Below are positions 47,708 through 56,410 of a stretch of 64,000 bases of DNA, piece after piece. Under the pieces are notes generated by a model that saw nothing but the letters and a program-made list of their open reading frames with translations, was not told the origin of the DNA and did not search any database. The translations under genes and the position numbers were made by a program. This DNA comes from Glandiceps talaboti (taxonomy: Eukaryota > Hemichordata > Enteropneusta > Spengelidae), in assembly GCF_964340395.1 (NCBI RefSeq), contig NC_135556.1, forward strand, positions 2,815,001 to 2,879,000, in the 5' to 3' direction. Each line of letters starts with the position of its first letter. The stretch's first letter is position 1.

Positions 47708-50632
47708 TTAAGTGTTATGATTTATTCAAGCCATTCATGAAAATATATGAAATGAGTTTTCTTTTTTATTTACCTGAAAAGTAAACAAAAACATTATATT
47801 TGTTATCTTGTTACATTACATTCAATTTTATTTACCTGAAAAGTAAACAAAAACGTTATATTTGTTTACTTGTTACATTACATTCAATTGACTGAAATCC
47901 TCTTTAAAACCTGATAGTGTGAAGGCATAATGTTTATGAGTTGTGCCTTAGGTAACAAGGCATAATGTTTATGAGTTGTGCCTTAGGTAACAAGGCATAA
48001 TGTTTATGAGTTGTGCCTTAGGTAACAAGGCATAATGTTTATGAGTTGTGCCTTAGGTAACAAGGCATAATGTTTATGAGTTGTGCCTTAGGTAACAAGG
48101 CATAATGTTTATGAGTTGTGCCTTAGGTAACAAGGCATAATGTTTATGAGTTGTGCCTTAGGTAACAAGTCATAATGTTTATGAGTTGTGCCTTAGGTAA
48201 CAAGGCATAATGTTTATGAGTTGTGCCTTAGGTAACAAATATGTTAGTTTTCATTAATGATTTGATAGATTTACTTATGAAGTAAGCAACTTTATAAGCC
48301 TCCTGTATTAAACAAAGGCCCATTTGTTAGTATTTATGTGATATGACTTATTCAAACCATTTATGTATAAATATGTAGAATATACCCTTGAAATGAGATG
48401 AAAACTTTGTACCAGCTTATATCCTATCTCTAGACTGAAAGTTAAGAAGAAATGACATTTATGAGTTGCCTAGGGGTAACACTTCACAAGCATTCACTGT
48501 AGCGTGTTAGTTATTCTTTGCTAGACTTACTTCATTAGAACTGGCATACAATCTGAATAGAGTGAAATCAACTCAATTGAACCGCCTGACTCAGTGGTCA
48601 CAGTATAAAGTAGAAAATCAACTCAATCAAACCGCCTGACTCTGTGGTCACAGTATAAAGTAGAAAATCAACTCAATTGAACCGCCTGACTCTGTGGTCA
48701 CAGTATAAAGTAGAAAATCAACTCAATCAAACCGCCTGACTCTGTGGTCACAGTATAAAGTAGAAAATCAACTCAATTGAACCGCCTGACTCTGTGGTCA
48801 CAGTATAAAGTAGAAAATCAACTCAATCAAACCGCCTGACTCTGTGGTCACAGTATAAAGTAGAAAATCAACTCAATTGAACTGCTATTTTTCTGTTTTG
48901 GTCATGGTAGAAAGTAGAAAATTATGTACATTTTCTCTCATTCATTTAAGTAATTGATGGCAGAGAGTTTTTTTGTGTGGCACAAATTGTGAGATTGACA
49001 GACTTTGATTTTAGAAAATCATCCCGTTCTAAATTGTAGTTGGCAATCTGATTATGGTGAATAGTACTTTAGTGATCATTAAGTATCTATATATAGTGTT
49101 GTGTGTGTGTAGTTTATGAGTGAGTGTTTGATTTGTGTGAGTGAGTGTGCTTTATTGCAAGTATGTGTGTTTTTGTAAGTGAATTCAGTATTTGATTTGT
49201 GATGATATTTGATTCCTATACATAATTATGAGTTTAATTTGGTTTAGAGGAAGTTATTCATCATAAAGAATTTCTTTTTTGTTTGAAGGCTCTGTTTGAA
49301 TGTTTTGCCGTCGTAATGGTTTGATAATTTGTTCTCACAATATGAAATCAAATAGACACACTCAACTTCAGCAGCTTAATGACTTAAAATCATGAATGAT
49401 GATGGATGAATGACATTTGCTCCCCATAACAAAAATATAAATGTTTTTTTGTATGTATGTGTGTGTGTTTTTTTTTTATTTTCACAGCGATAACTGTAGT
49501 TTATCATTTCTGTGGTACTGATACACAAAGTTTAATTTCAGTTTTTACACCTAATAATGAAAACTATGATGTAATATTGCCTTGTTATATTTCTCAACAG
49601 GCTGTGAGGACACTCATGAGTCCAAAGTCAGCCCAGGCTGCTGAGGCATGGATGAAAGTAGCCAGTAGACAAGGTAAATTGCAGTTTACAACATAGAGGG
49701 CACTGTACTGAAGGGTAAACCTAGACAACATAAAGTGGTAACTTTGTTGGTATAGACATTGTGAGGTATCTGTTAACAGTGTTATAAAACATGTACAGAG
49801 ATGTAAAATAGGTTTTTTAATCCCATTACATGTAAAACTTTTGAAGTGATTGTATTGCATAGCTAGTATAGTCAGATATTGAAATTTTGCCATATTTTTT
49901 CAATGTTTACGAAACAAAAAAGTTAATTTTTTGAAATATAAATGTTCATGTGTGAATTTAGCAACTATGTACTTGTCTGATGAGAAATGTCAAACATTGC
50001 AATTTTTAGATCAGGATGCTGTCATGGAGATGGTACATGACACAAACCAAAGGAAATATGCTGAGGATGCAGTACGTGAACATGTCAGACCACAGTTCCA
50101 ACCATCCCTTAGAAGATACCTCAAAGGAGCAGGTGCAGAAGGTTAGTTACCATGGAAACAAGACAAAGATACAATGTACCATATAACATGGAGATTGCAG
50201 CTGATGTAGAATTGACTGAGTATTAAGTTGAAATGTATAGAAGCTATCGGTAGTGTGCAGTGCATGTGATAGAGAGTGAGAAGAGCTTCTCTACTGTAAC
50301 AAGTGTATGATTTGGGTTGACACACTTTTACTCATAAATATTATGAAATATCATTCAAGACATGAAGACTAAATTTATTTCTTGGTTTGTGTATTTCAGA
50401 GGCCAGAGCCATAGCCAAGTTATTTCACACGATAGACAGTCGATCAAAACCACAACCACCTAATCATGCACCACATTATCATATAACAGACTACAGTCAA
50501 ATGAAAAAAGAAGATTTCACAAGTATGAGGAAAGTGGCTAGACATCGACCATTTAAAAGAGACTTTGTTTTACATCCTGAACTGCTGGAAAGAGCACCAA
50601 GTGCTAGTCTAAGTGCCAAAGTCACTGATTAA
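35109..50632 (+). CDS. Unidentified 313-residue basic protein, six exons
   Basis: Exons join(35109..35425, 43983..44062, 45073..45179, 49601..49673, 50010..50141, 50400..50632), 942 nt, all phases consistent, all GT-AG, ending in TAA. The product is rich in Arg, Lys, Pro and Ser, and I see no signal peptide, membrane segment or catalytic motif. Recognisable stretches are the N-terminal MTTGHILPGYGDPVSRFRSK, then GYRHRNIFHGPGRDLEPHVL followed by a charged helix, and near the end FTSMRKVARHRPFKRDFVLH. The Y..R.N.F.GP pattern followed by a helix with tryptophans faintly recalls the ciliary microtubule inner protein TEX33/CIMIP4. That is a weak resemblance from memory, not an assignment. It shares a short divergent promoter with EXOC1. 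Exon 2 has two usable in-frame acceptors (43983 or 44001). Confidence 0.85.
35426..39554. other. Intron 1 of the plus-strand gene, left part
   Basis: AT-rich, CpG-poor. No gene, RNA or repeat array recognised; scattered TACATGTACATGTA words. Confidence 0.6.
39555..39770. mobile_element. Degenerate single-arm relative of the TTAA palindromic element
   Basis: Begins TTAA|AGTGGCCATAATGAATGA and continues with AAGACTGGGTAT, TTTATAAAACAATTTTATCA, CTTCCCA and CAATGTGA, parallel to the left arm of 45241-45606. The second arm is not seen, and the right limit is approximate. Confidence 0.5.
41425..41466. repeat. (GACA)n microsatellite
   Basis: About nine GACA units, the last eight uninterrupted. Confidence 0.95.
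42346..42366. promoter_or_regulatory. RFX/X-box-like palindrome
   Basis: AATGGTTGCT-A-AGCAACCATT, perfect 10-bp arms around one base. The core GTTGCT-A-AGCAAC fits the inverted-repeat form of RFX sites except for one position. Binding is inference. Confidence 0.4.
42611..43066. repeat. Minisatellite, 46- to 50-bp unit, about 9 copies
   Basis: Unit TATGACAACTTACAACTTGT + TGACTGTATAGGACTGTCAATATATTGTGG. The first units lack ATTG and are 46 bp, later ones 50 bp. Intron 1 of the plus-strand gene. Confidence 0.95.
43983..44062 (+). CDS. Unidentified plus-strand gene, exon 2
   Basis: Begins after a pyrimidine-rich acceptor TTTGTTACCAG and ends at AGAA|GTGAGT. 26 codons plus split codons: LVFLSCRLRTVPGFHNANAA then LSKDAYR. 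A second AG 18 bp later (TCATGTAG, start 44001) keeps the frame and would drop six residues (VFLSCR). Confidence 0.8.
44110..44385. repeat. Short minisatellite, 39-bp unit, about 5 good copies
   Basis: Unit TTTTAATATTAAAGATTTTA + TGTAGTTATTTTAGAACAG, with more diverged copies to the left. The length is a multiple of three and gives a spurious 61-codon frame. Intron 2. Confidence 0.9.
45073..45179 (+). CDS. Unidentified plus-strand gene, exon 3
   Basis: Acceptor ATTCACAG, donor AATCAG|GTATGT. Two bases plus 35 codons: DAKCDAPTQKQRQMLRQKYI then GRPATVSVSSYKQNQ. A palindromic TTAA-flanked element begins 61 bp downstream. Confidence 0.88.
45241..45606. mobile_element. 366-bp fold-back MITE with TTAA target sites
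   Basis: Two arms of about 100 bp are near-perfect inverted repeats. The left begins AATGGCCATATGGATGAGGA and the right ends TCATCTATATGGCCATT. The element is bounded by TTAA at 45237-45240 and 45607-45610. TTAA duplication is typical of piggyBac- and Kolobok-type elements. Lies in intron 3, 61 bp after exon 3. Confidence 0.8.
45687..45805. repeat. 38-bp tandem repeat, 3 copies
   Basis: CAGGTATATAACATGTACAA + ATTATGACACAATTAATT repeated three times with small indels. Confidence 0.9.
45837..45941. repeat. Pentanucleotide repeat CCTAT/CCCAT
   Basis: About 21 units mixing two single-base variants, in intron 3. Confidence 0.95.
45942..47663. other. Intron 3 of the plus-strand gene
   Basis: AT-rich. 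X-box-like words at 46221, 46609 and 46693; otherwise nothing recognised. Confidence 0.55.
47664..47701. repeat. (TG)n microsatellite
   Basis: Uninterrupted TG run, about 19 units. Confidence 0.95.
47765..47889. repeat. 62-bp tandem duplication
   Basis: Two copies of TTTATTTACCTGAAAAGTAA + ACAAAAACATTATATTTGTT..., differing at a few bases. Confidence 0.9.
47917..48238. repeat. Minisatellite, 35-bp unit, 9 copies
   Basis: Unit AGGCATAATGTTTATGAGTT + GTGCCTTAGGTAACA, essentially identical copies with one G-to-T change. Confidence 0.96.
48562..48884. repeat. Minisatellite, 50-bp unit in a strict A-B alternation (100-bp dimer)
   Basis: Unit ACTCAATTGAACCGCCTGAC + TCTGTGGTCACAGTATAAAG + TAGAAAATCA. 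Successive units alternate CAATTGA and CAATCAA through the whole array. Confidence 0.95.
49601..49673 (+). CDS. Unidentified plus-strand gene, exon 4
   Basis: Acceptor TTTCTCAACAG, donor CAAG|GTAAAT. 24 codons plus one base: AVRTLMSPKSAQAAEAWMKV then ASRQ. Phase fits exons 3 and 5. Confidence 0.88.
50010..50141 (+). CDS. Unidentified plus-strand gene, exon 5
   Basis: Acceptor ATTTTTAG, donor GAAG|GTTAGT. 132 bases: DQDAVMEMVHDTNQRKYAED followed by AVREHVRPQFQPSLRRYLKG. An X-box-like GTTACCATGGAAAC lies five bases after the exon. Confidence 0.88.
50400..50632 (+). CDS. Unidentified plus-strand gene, terminal exon
   Basis: Acceptor TGTATTTCAG, 76 sense codons then TAA. Contains EARAIAKLFHTIDSRSKPQP and KRDFVLHPELLERAPSASLS. 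No clear AATAAA was seen soon after; an ATTAAA lies at 52082. Confidence 0.88.
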
Positions 50633-52360
50633 ATTAGCATGTAATTAACATATCATTAGCATAATTCAATCACATTCAGACCTTGATCCATGGTATCCTA
50701 CTTTAAACCTTTTTTGTTTGCTTTACTTTATTACCAGGATTTATACTGTGTTTCTGTTTTGAAAAATAGAAGTTTAGATTGTTCATGATATATATATAGT
50801 CCTTCTCATGTCCTTCTCAGATGATATTTACAGTATTGTTTATTTTTCAAGTCAAGCATTGCATTGGATGCCATGAGTCAAAGCAACAAAAAATGTTGTG
50901 AGTGTTAGATTGTAATTACCTTGGTATTGTTACAATCAATATATCATTTGCCATTGGCTTTGGTCACATTGACTAAATATTGTTCACATCATCCAGGCAA
51001 ATTACATGTTTGCATCTTTAAAATATGATCATGTTCCAGTATCTTCCATGCTGGCATGTGCAGAACTGCATTGGAGATAGATAACTGCTATCAATGACTA
51101 AGTTAGGGATACTTCTGATTTGAGGAGGGGAGGGGTTATATTTCCTACATTGTTAGTTTTGAGACTTGCCATTGTAAAGAATACAACAAATAACCCAAGG
51201 GTATGAGAATATCAAAGAGACAGTGAAATCAAATGAATTGTATTAATATTTCTTTCTCTCAATTTGTGGCTGTCAATATATTTCAGAAAGTGAACATGAA
51301 GTTTCCATGGCAACAATCATTCATATCTTATGACCTTTGACATGTTATTAGTGTGTTATTAGTCCTACACAGACAGGGTAGATTCACTTTACCTAAAATT
51401 GACCAAATTTTATCAAATTTGGCATTTTTGTGCTTCAATATACAAATAGCAACTGTTTATCTTAGTTTTGAAGTGAGATTCAAAGTTTCAGTCAGACACC
51501 AGCTGATCTTTCTTATAGAACAGCGCCCTCTTGTGATATATCTTGTAGATGAGATTGGGTTGACAGCTACCACTTGTGAATTTCAGTGAAGAGTTGACAT
51601 AGACATTTAAATGTAAGAAGTCTTACTATGTCATTCAAAGTCACTAGGGACAGTGTCATTATTTGAGTTAGGCAGGTGTCATATTTTTGAAATGGAAAAA
51701 ACTTGTAAAACAAATGGGTAAGTGTAAAATATTTATATAGTGCACAATAGGAGGCAATAGAAGCCTTGTATTGTGCACTAGAATATAAAGTATCATTTGT
51801 GTATTTGTATGTGGGTGGGTGGGTGGGAGGGGAGGGGGGAGTCGGGAGAACAGTGAGTACAGAATATATGTGTGTAAAACAATACTACCTGTAGTAAGTT
51901 CTTTGTACACTTGGTTAAGTACTTTATACTCAAATCACTTGATTTTGCTGAATTTAGTTTCTTTGGACTGTCTATGTAATAATTTCAAAAAGTAGATGTA
52001 TTAGAGTACAACAAATATTTTCCCTAAACTTTGATATTAGTGAAAAATGATATTTAATCAGCAAAGACAAAGTATGAGTGAATTAAAGTACCTCCATTTC
52101 AGTCTGTATTTGGTTATCAGCTTTATACCTCAATATAATTCTGTCTTTAACAAATCTGTTTGATGTATTTATTGTTATAGCGAGATCAGATCTTAGAATG
52201 TATTTTAGACCAAACCAGGATGTATAAGAATCAAAAATACTTTTGTCTAATATACTTGATTTATGAATTTTTTTTTGTAATTTTCAGTTTTTTAACACAG
52301 CTGAACTGACTTAAGATTCAGTAATGCTATGGGCATGTCAAAGTGTGTGTGTGTGTGTGT
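50633..52360. other. 3' flank of the plus-strand gene
   Basis: Contains the presumed 3' UTR, an X-box-like GTTTCCATGGCAAC at 51301-51314 and a GGGT/GGGA-rich run at 51812-51840. No other gene recognised. Confidence 0.55.
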
Positions 52361-53436
52361 GTGTATCCACAGAATAATACCCCTACGTTGTCTCCACAGA
52401 ATAATACCCCTACACTGTATCCACAGAATAATACCCCAACACTGTATCCACAAAATAATACCCCAACACTGTATCCACAGAATAATACCCCAACACTGTA
52501 TCCACAAAATAATACCCCAACACTGTATCCACAGAATAATACCCCAACACTATCCACAAAATAATACCCCAACACTGTATCCACAGAATAATACCCCAAC
52601 ACTCTATCCACAGAATAATACCCCTACACTGTATCCACAGAATAATACCCCAACACTGTATCCACAGAATAATACCCCTACACTGTATCCACAGAATAGT
52701 ACCCCAACACTGCATCCACAGAATAATACCCCAACACTGTATCCACAGAATAATACCTCTACATTTTAACCACATAATAATACCTCTACATTTTAGCTAC
52801 ATAATACCCCTACACTGTCTCCACAGAATAATACCCCTACACTGTATCCACAGAATAATACCCCAACACTGTCTCCACAGAATAATACCCCAACACTGCA
52901 TCCACAGAATAATACCCCTACACTGTATCCACAGAATAATACCCCAACACTGCATCCACAGAATAATACCCCTACACTGTATCCACAGAATAATACCCCA
53001 ACACTGTCTCCACAGAATAATACCCCTACATTGTCTCCACAGAATAATACCCCTACACTGTATCCACAGAATAATACCCCAACACTGTCTCCACAGAATA
53101 ATACCCCTACATTGTCTCCACAGAATAATACCCTAACACTGTATCCACAGAATAATACCCCAACACTGTCTCCACAGAATAATACCCCAACACTGTATCC
53201 ACAGAATAATACCCCTACACTGTATCCACAGAATAATACCTCTACATTTTAACCACATAATAATACCTCTACATTTTAGCTACATAATACCCCTACACTG
53301 TCTCCACAGAATAATACCCCTACACTGTATCCACAGAATAATACCCTAACACTGTAGCCACATAATAATACCCCTACACTGTATCCACAGAATAATACCC
53401 CTACATTGTATCCACAGAATAATACCCCAACAGTGT
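52361..53436. repeat. Minisatellite, 27-bp unit, about 39 copies, with a 485-bp higher-order duplication
   Basis: Unit ACTGTATCCACAGAATAATA + CCCCAAC. Variants TATCC/TCTCC/CATCC and CCCCA/CCCCT. An odd block with TTTTAACCACATAATAATAC and TTTTAGCTACATAATACCCC occurs twice (near 52763 and 53248), 485 bp apart. Length 27 is a multiple of three, so long Pro-Gln-Asn-Asn-Thr frames are artefacts. Confidence 0.96.
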
Positions 53437-54192
53437 ATTGTGTGTATCTATATATAATTCGGTGTTAGGCAATGAAATGAAATGAATGACATGTTAGTAG
53501 TCAGTTATTGCAGAATGAAATCAATTGAGTTTCCTTCTTATCTATACACTGTCACTAGGCAGTATTTTGTTGAGACAATATAACATTGATTGATAACTGA
53601 AATTATTCAAATCATATCATATCTATCTACTTAAACAAACACCATGTGTTTATTAGATTTGTGGTCACCACAGATTATGTCAAAATTTATTGCCAAATAT
53701 TTACTACTGTCAAGATATACTTATTAACTAAAATTGTCAAGTCCTTTGTTTTGTGATTAAATACAACATTAGAATATAGAAAATGCAGTTCATATTTAAA
53801 CAATTTACACTTTTTGTCATAAAACCTTAGCATTTGGGTGTTTGAGACACACACAATCCTGGTCATAAGACCTTAGCATTTACTCTAAAACAGAACACAT
53901 CAAAGGGCTGTCAACACGGATTGACAGTTCGGGTAGTCTACACGATGGGTGTTTTCGGTGACCAACACCCCGTACAATTCTGACTCTCCGACGCCGCAGT
54001 GGTGGCAGTCGCTCGATCATGGATGGGTGGTTACCCCAGCTTGTTAGCGAAATTTCATATGTACCCCTTTTCCAGTTAATATTTCAATGAAAAAGACCCC
54101 CCCCCCCCCCTTTTTTTTATATAGTGAATCTTGGAGAAAATCACATAAAAAACCCCCTTCTTTCCGAAATCCGGGAAGTTTTACCTTCACCT

Positions 54193-54264
54193 AGCTCTGG
54201 ATTTCTATGCTACGGAGTTTTGACACGTCTTGTCAAAACCCCGTAGCGTATAAATCCAGAGCTA
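54193..54264. mobile_element. Tiny near-perfect palindrome flanked by 8-bp direct repeats
   Basis: Arms of about 33 bp, from TAGCTCTGGATTTCTATGCT to the inverse ending AAATCCAGAGCTA, around the loop CGTCT. TACCTTCA occurs at 54182-54189 and 54265-54272. It may be a minimal MITE, or a hairpin RNA if transcribed. Two bases (CC) separate the left repeat from the palindrome. Confidence 0.55.
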
Positions 54265-54280
54265 TACCTTCAACGACACC

Positions 54281-54283
<3 letters not shown>

Positions 54284-54349
<66 letters not shown>
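54284..54349. repeat. (GA)n microsatellite, first tract
   Basis: Uninterrupted GA run. A second tract at 54377-54422 follows after 27 bp of unique sequence. Confidence 0.96.
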
Positions 54350-54354
<5 letters not shown>

Positions 54355-54373
54355 CTACTAAGCAGATACTTCT

Positions 54374-54426
<53 letters not shown>

Positions 54427-54595
54427 GGCATCGTACCCATATTCTTGGAGGGTGATCTGAAAAAGTACCCCCTTTTTACGATTCCACAGACCTAGATGGC
54501 CGACGAGATGCGAAACATCCATTGAACTGCGACCAAGAAAACAGGTCGTAAATTGTGATATTGCGATTCTGAAGAGTCACTTTCAAGGTATAGTC

Positions 54596-54657
54596 ATGCT
54601 TGCAGACAGGGTGTACGCGTTTCGCTCAAGGGATGACTTACTCCGTATGCAAGCAGG
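54596..54657. mobile_element. CCTGCTTGCA-family element, copy B (62 bp)
   Basis: ATGCTTGCAGACAGGG left end, CTCCGTATGCAAGCAGG right end, with the shared inner word ACGCGTTTCGCTCAA. Confidence 0.55.
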
Positions 54658-55228
54658 ACTACTATCACGGCAGAGTACCATCTAATTTGGATGAAGAAAC
54701 ATTGAAGTTTGAGCGTATCATGCACCACTTTTTAAAATTTGATGTAGACACTGGATGTACGTACTCTATGAAAAGACAGCAAGAGAGGGGTGAAAAAGGA
54801 GACACGAGAAACATCAGTGGAAAGCGGGATGGTCACCGAAAACACTGGACATCACATAGACGTTCTTCTGACTGCTCGAGCACTCTCTTCAACATTGAAA
54901 GCGGCATCTTATGATGTTCATAACTGCTTAGCATTTGAGAGTTAATGTCAACAATTTACTCTGTTCGACAGACCAGAAGTTAGTGTGTCTTAGACACCAC
55001 ACGAAATTGTAAGTGTGTAAAGCCGGATGCTTTGAAGAAGTCACCTCCGACTAACGCATATTTTGATGTGTTCTGTTTTAGAGTAAATTGTAGCATAAAA
55101 CGTCAAATGCTAAGGTCTTATGACCAGGATTCAGTGTGCCTCAAACAAGGATTGTGTGTGTCTCAAACAAGAATTGTGTGTATCTCAAACACCCAAATGC
55201 TAACTTAAGGTTTTATGACAAAAAGTGT

Positions 55229-56280
55229 ATGAAAGAAACAGAGACAAGAACAAATGTAGACACTAAAATTTTATCAGAAATAAAGTTTAATTGTGACCAG
55301 GCAAAAACCATACAATACAATTTTATCAATATCAGAGATAAATACACACACACACAGACGTACAGACAGCCATATTTCACCATGCCTATGGCATGTCTGC
55401 ACCTCAGTAGTTGTGCTCAAATGCAAACCTACATGAATTAGAAAATTAGGAAATGTAACCTACAATTACATTTTCACATTTTACACTCACAATTAAGAAA
55501 TTGTTTAGTCAAGGAAAACAGAACCCTATCTGATTAAAATACTTGATTTATTATTAGTTTTTTTTTATTTTGTTGAACTGAGAGTTTGTGCCTCCTTCAT
55601 ACATTTGATACAATACCATAGAAGTTCACATTCAAATCCTGCTCTGATGTGTAGCCAATCGACGTGTAGCCTCACAATTGACACTCCAAGATTGAAGTTG
55701 AAAACATGCAGACCAACCAAACAGTAACGATAACATCATCGACTGCACTCAGCACTCAAGTTCTACACAAACAGACTATTTTGGGGTACTGTACCTGTAA
55801 GTTTTCAACATAAGATGAGTTCTTGTCATTGCTTACCTGTTACTCAATATGTATGATTTGAATGATAACTTCTATGATGTTGTGTCAGATGTGTATAAAG
55901 GAGGCAGTGTACCCAACAAAAGTGAAATCAAAAGGCAATACACCAAGAACAGATGTACATAAAGAAAGTGAGTGGTAATATTTTCACTACATCAGATTTA
56001 AATCAAATTGATAGTAACCATAATTAATCTTTACAACACTTATGGAATAAGGCCAGAACAGCCTTAAAGGCACAATATATAAATTCAATTGTTTTATTGT
56101 TGAACATGTCAGTCAATTCAATTTTCTGATACATTATAACAGATCTGTTCAGGGGGTTGGGAATTGGGCTTGCTGGCATGTCTGTTAGTGTATCACATGA
56201 AATGTGACATCTTGTCAGAAATGCATATAAAGTATTTGATTTTGTTGCTCGAGAATGCACAGAATGAATTGAAACCTGGT
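55229..56280. other. Spacer downstream of exon C
   Basis: No certain gene. A short plus-strand stretch at 55889-55967 (open, from CAG| to |GTGAGT) has exon-like edges but no recognised product. Confidence 0.4.
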
Positions 56281-56410
56281 AAACTGTCTTATAATCCTTG
56301 TTACCAAATGGACTGTCTTCAGCAATGGCTAATGCCTCACTTGCCATCTGTGGTAATACTCGTTCAGGTTCAGGTTCAGGTTCAATGTTTCTTGTGTAAG
56401 CCTTGTTCTG
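56281..56410 (-). CDS. Unidentified minus-strand gene, exon C
   Basis: Acceptor GTTTTGCAG, reading AYTRNIEPEPEPERVLPQMA then SEALAIAEDSPFGNKDYKTV. The donor is uncertain: CCAG|GTTTCA at 56281, or an earlier TTTG|GTAACA. An EPEPEP run gives a short GGTTCA repeat on the plus strand. Confidence 0.5.

Larger units (their letters stand above)
53807..55228. mobile_element. 1.42 kb fold-back element with long inverted ends
   Basis: The left arm starts ACACTTTTTGTCATAAAACC and includes GCATTTGGGTGTTTGAGACA and GGTCATAAGACCTTAGCATT. The right arm holds the reverse complement of each in order. Inner inverted pair GTGTTTTCGGTGACCA (53949) and TGGTCACCGAAAACAC (54830). The right arm is longer because a 21-23-bp word (TCAAACAAGGATTGTGTGTG) is repeated. 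No transposase is seen and no target duplication is clear. Confidence 0.7.

Noticed and set aside
52327-53252. Frames of 73-146 codons rich in PQNNTPTLY or ILWIQCWG
   Set aside because: Products of the 27-bp minisatellite, whose unit length is a multiple of three, on both strands.
55706-55967. Plus-strand exon pair (ATGCAGACCAACC...|GTAAGT and CAG|ATGTGTATAAAGG...|GTGAGT)
   Set aside because: Good donors, but the two frames do not join without a stop and no product is recognised.
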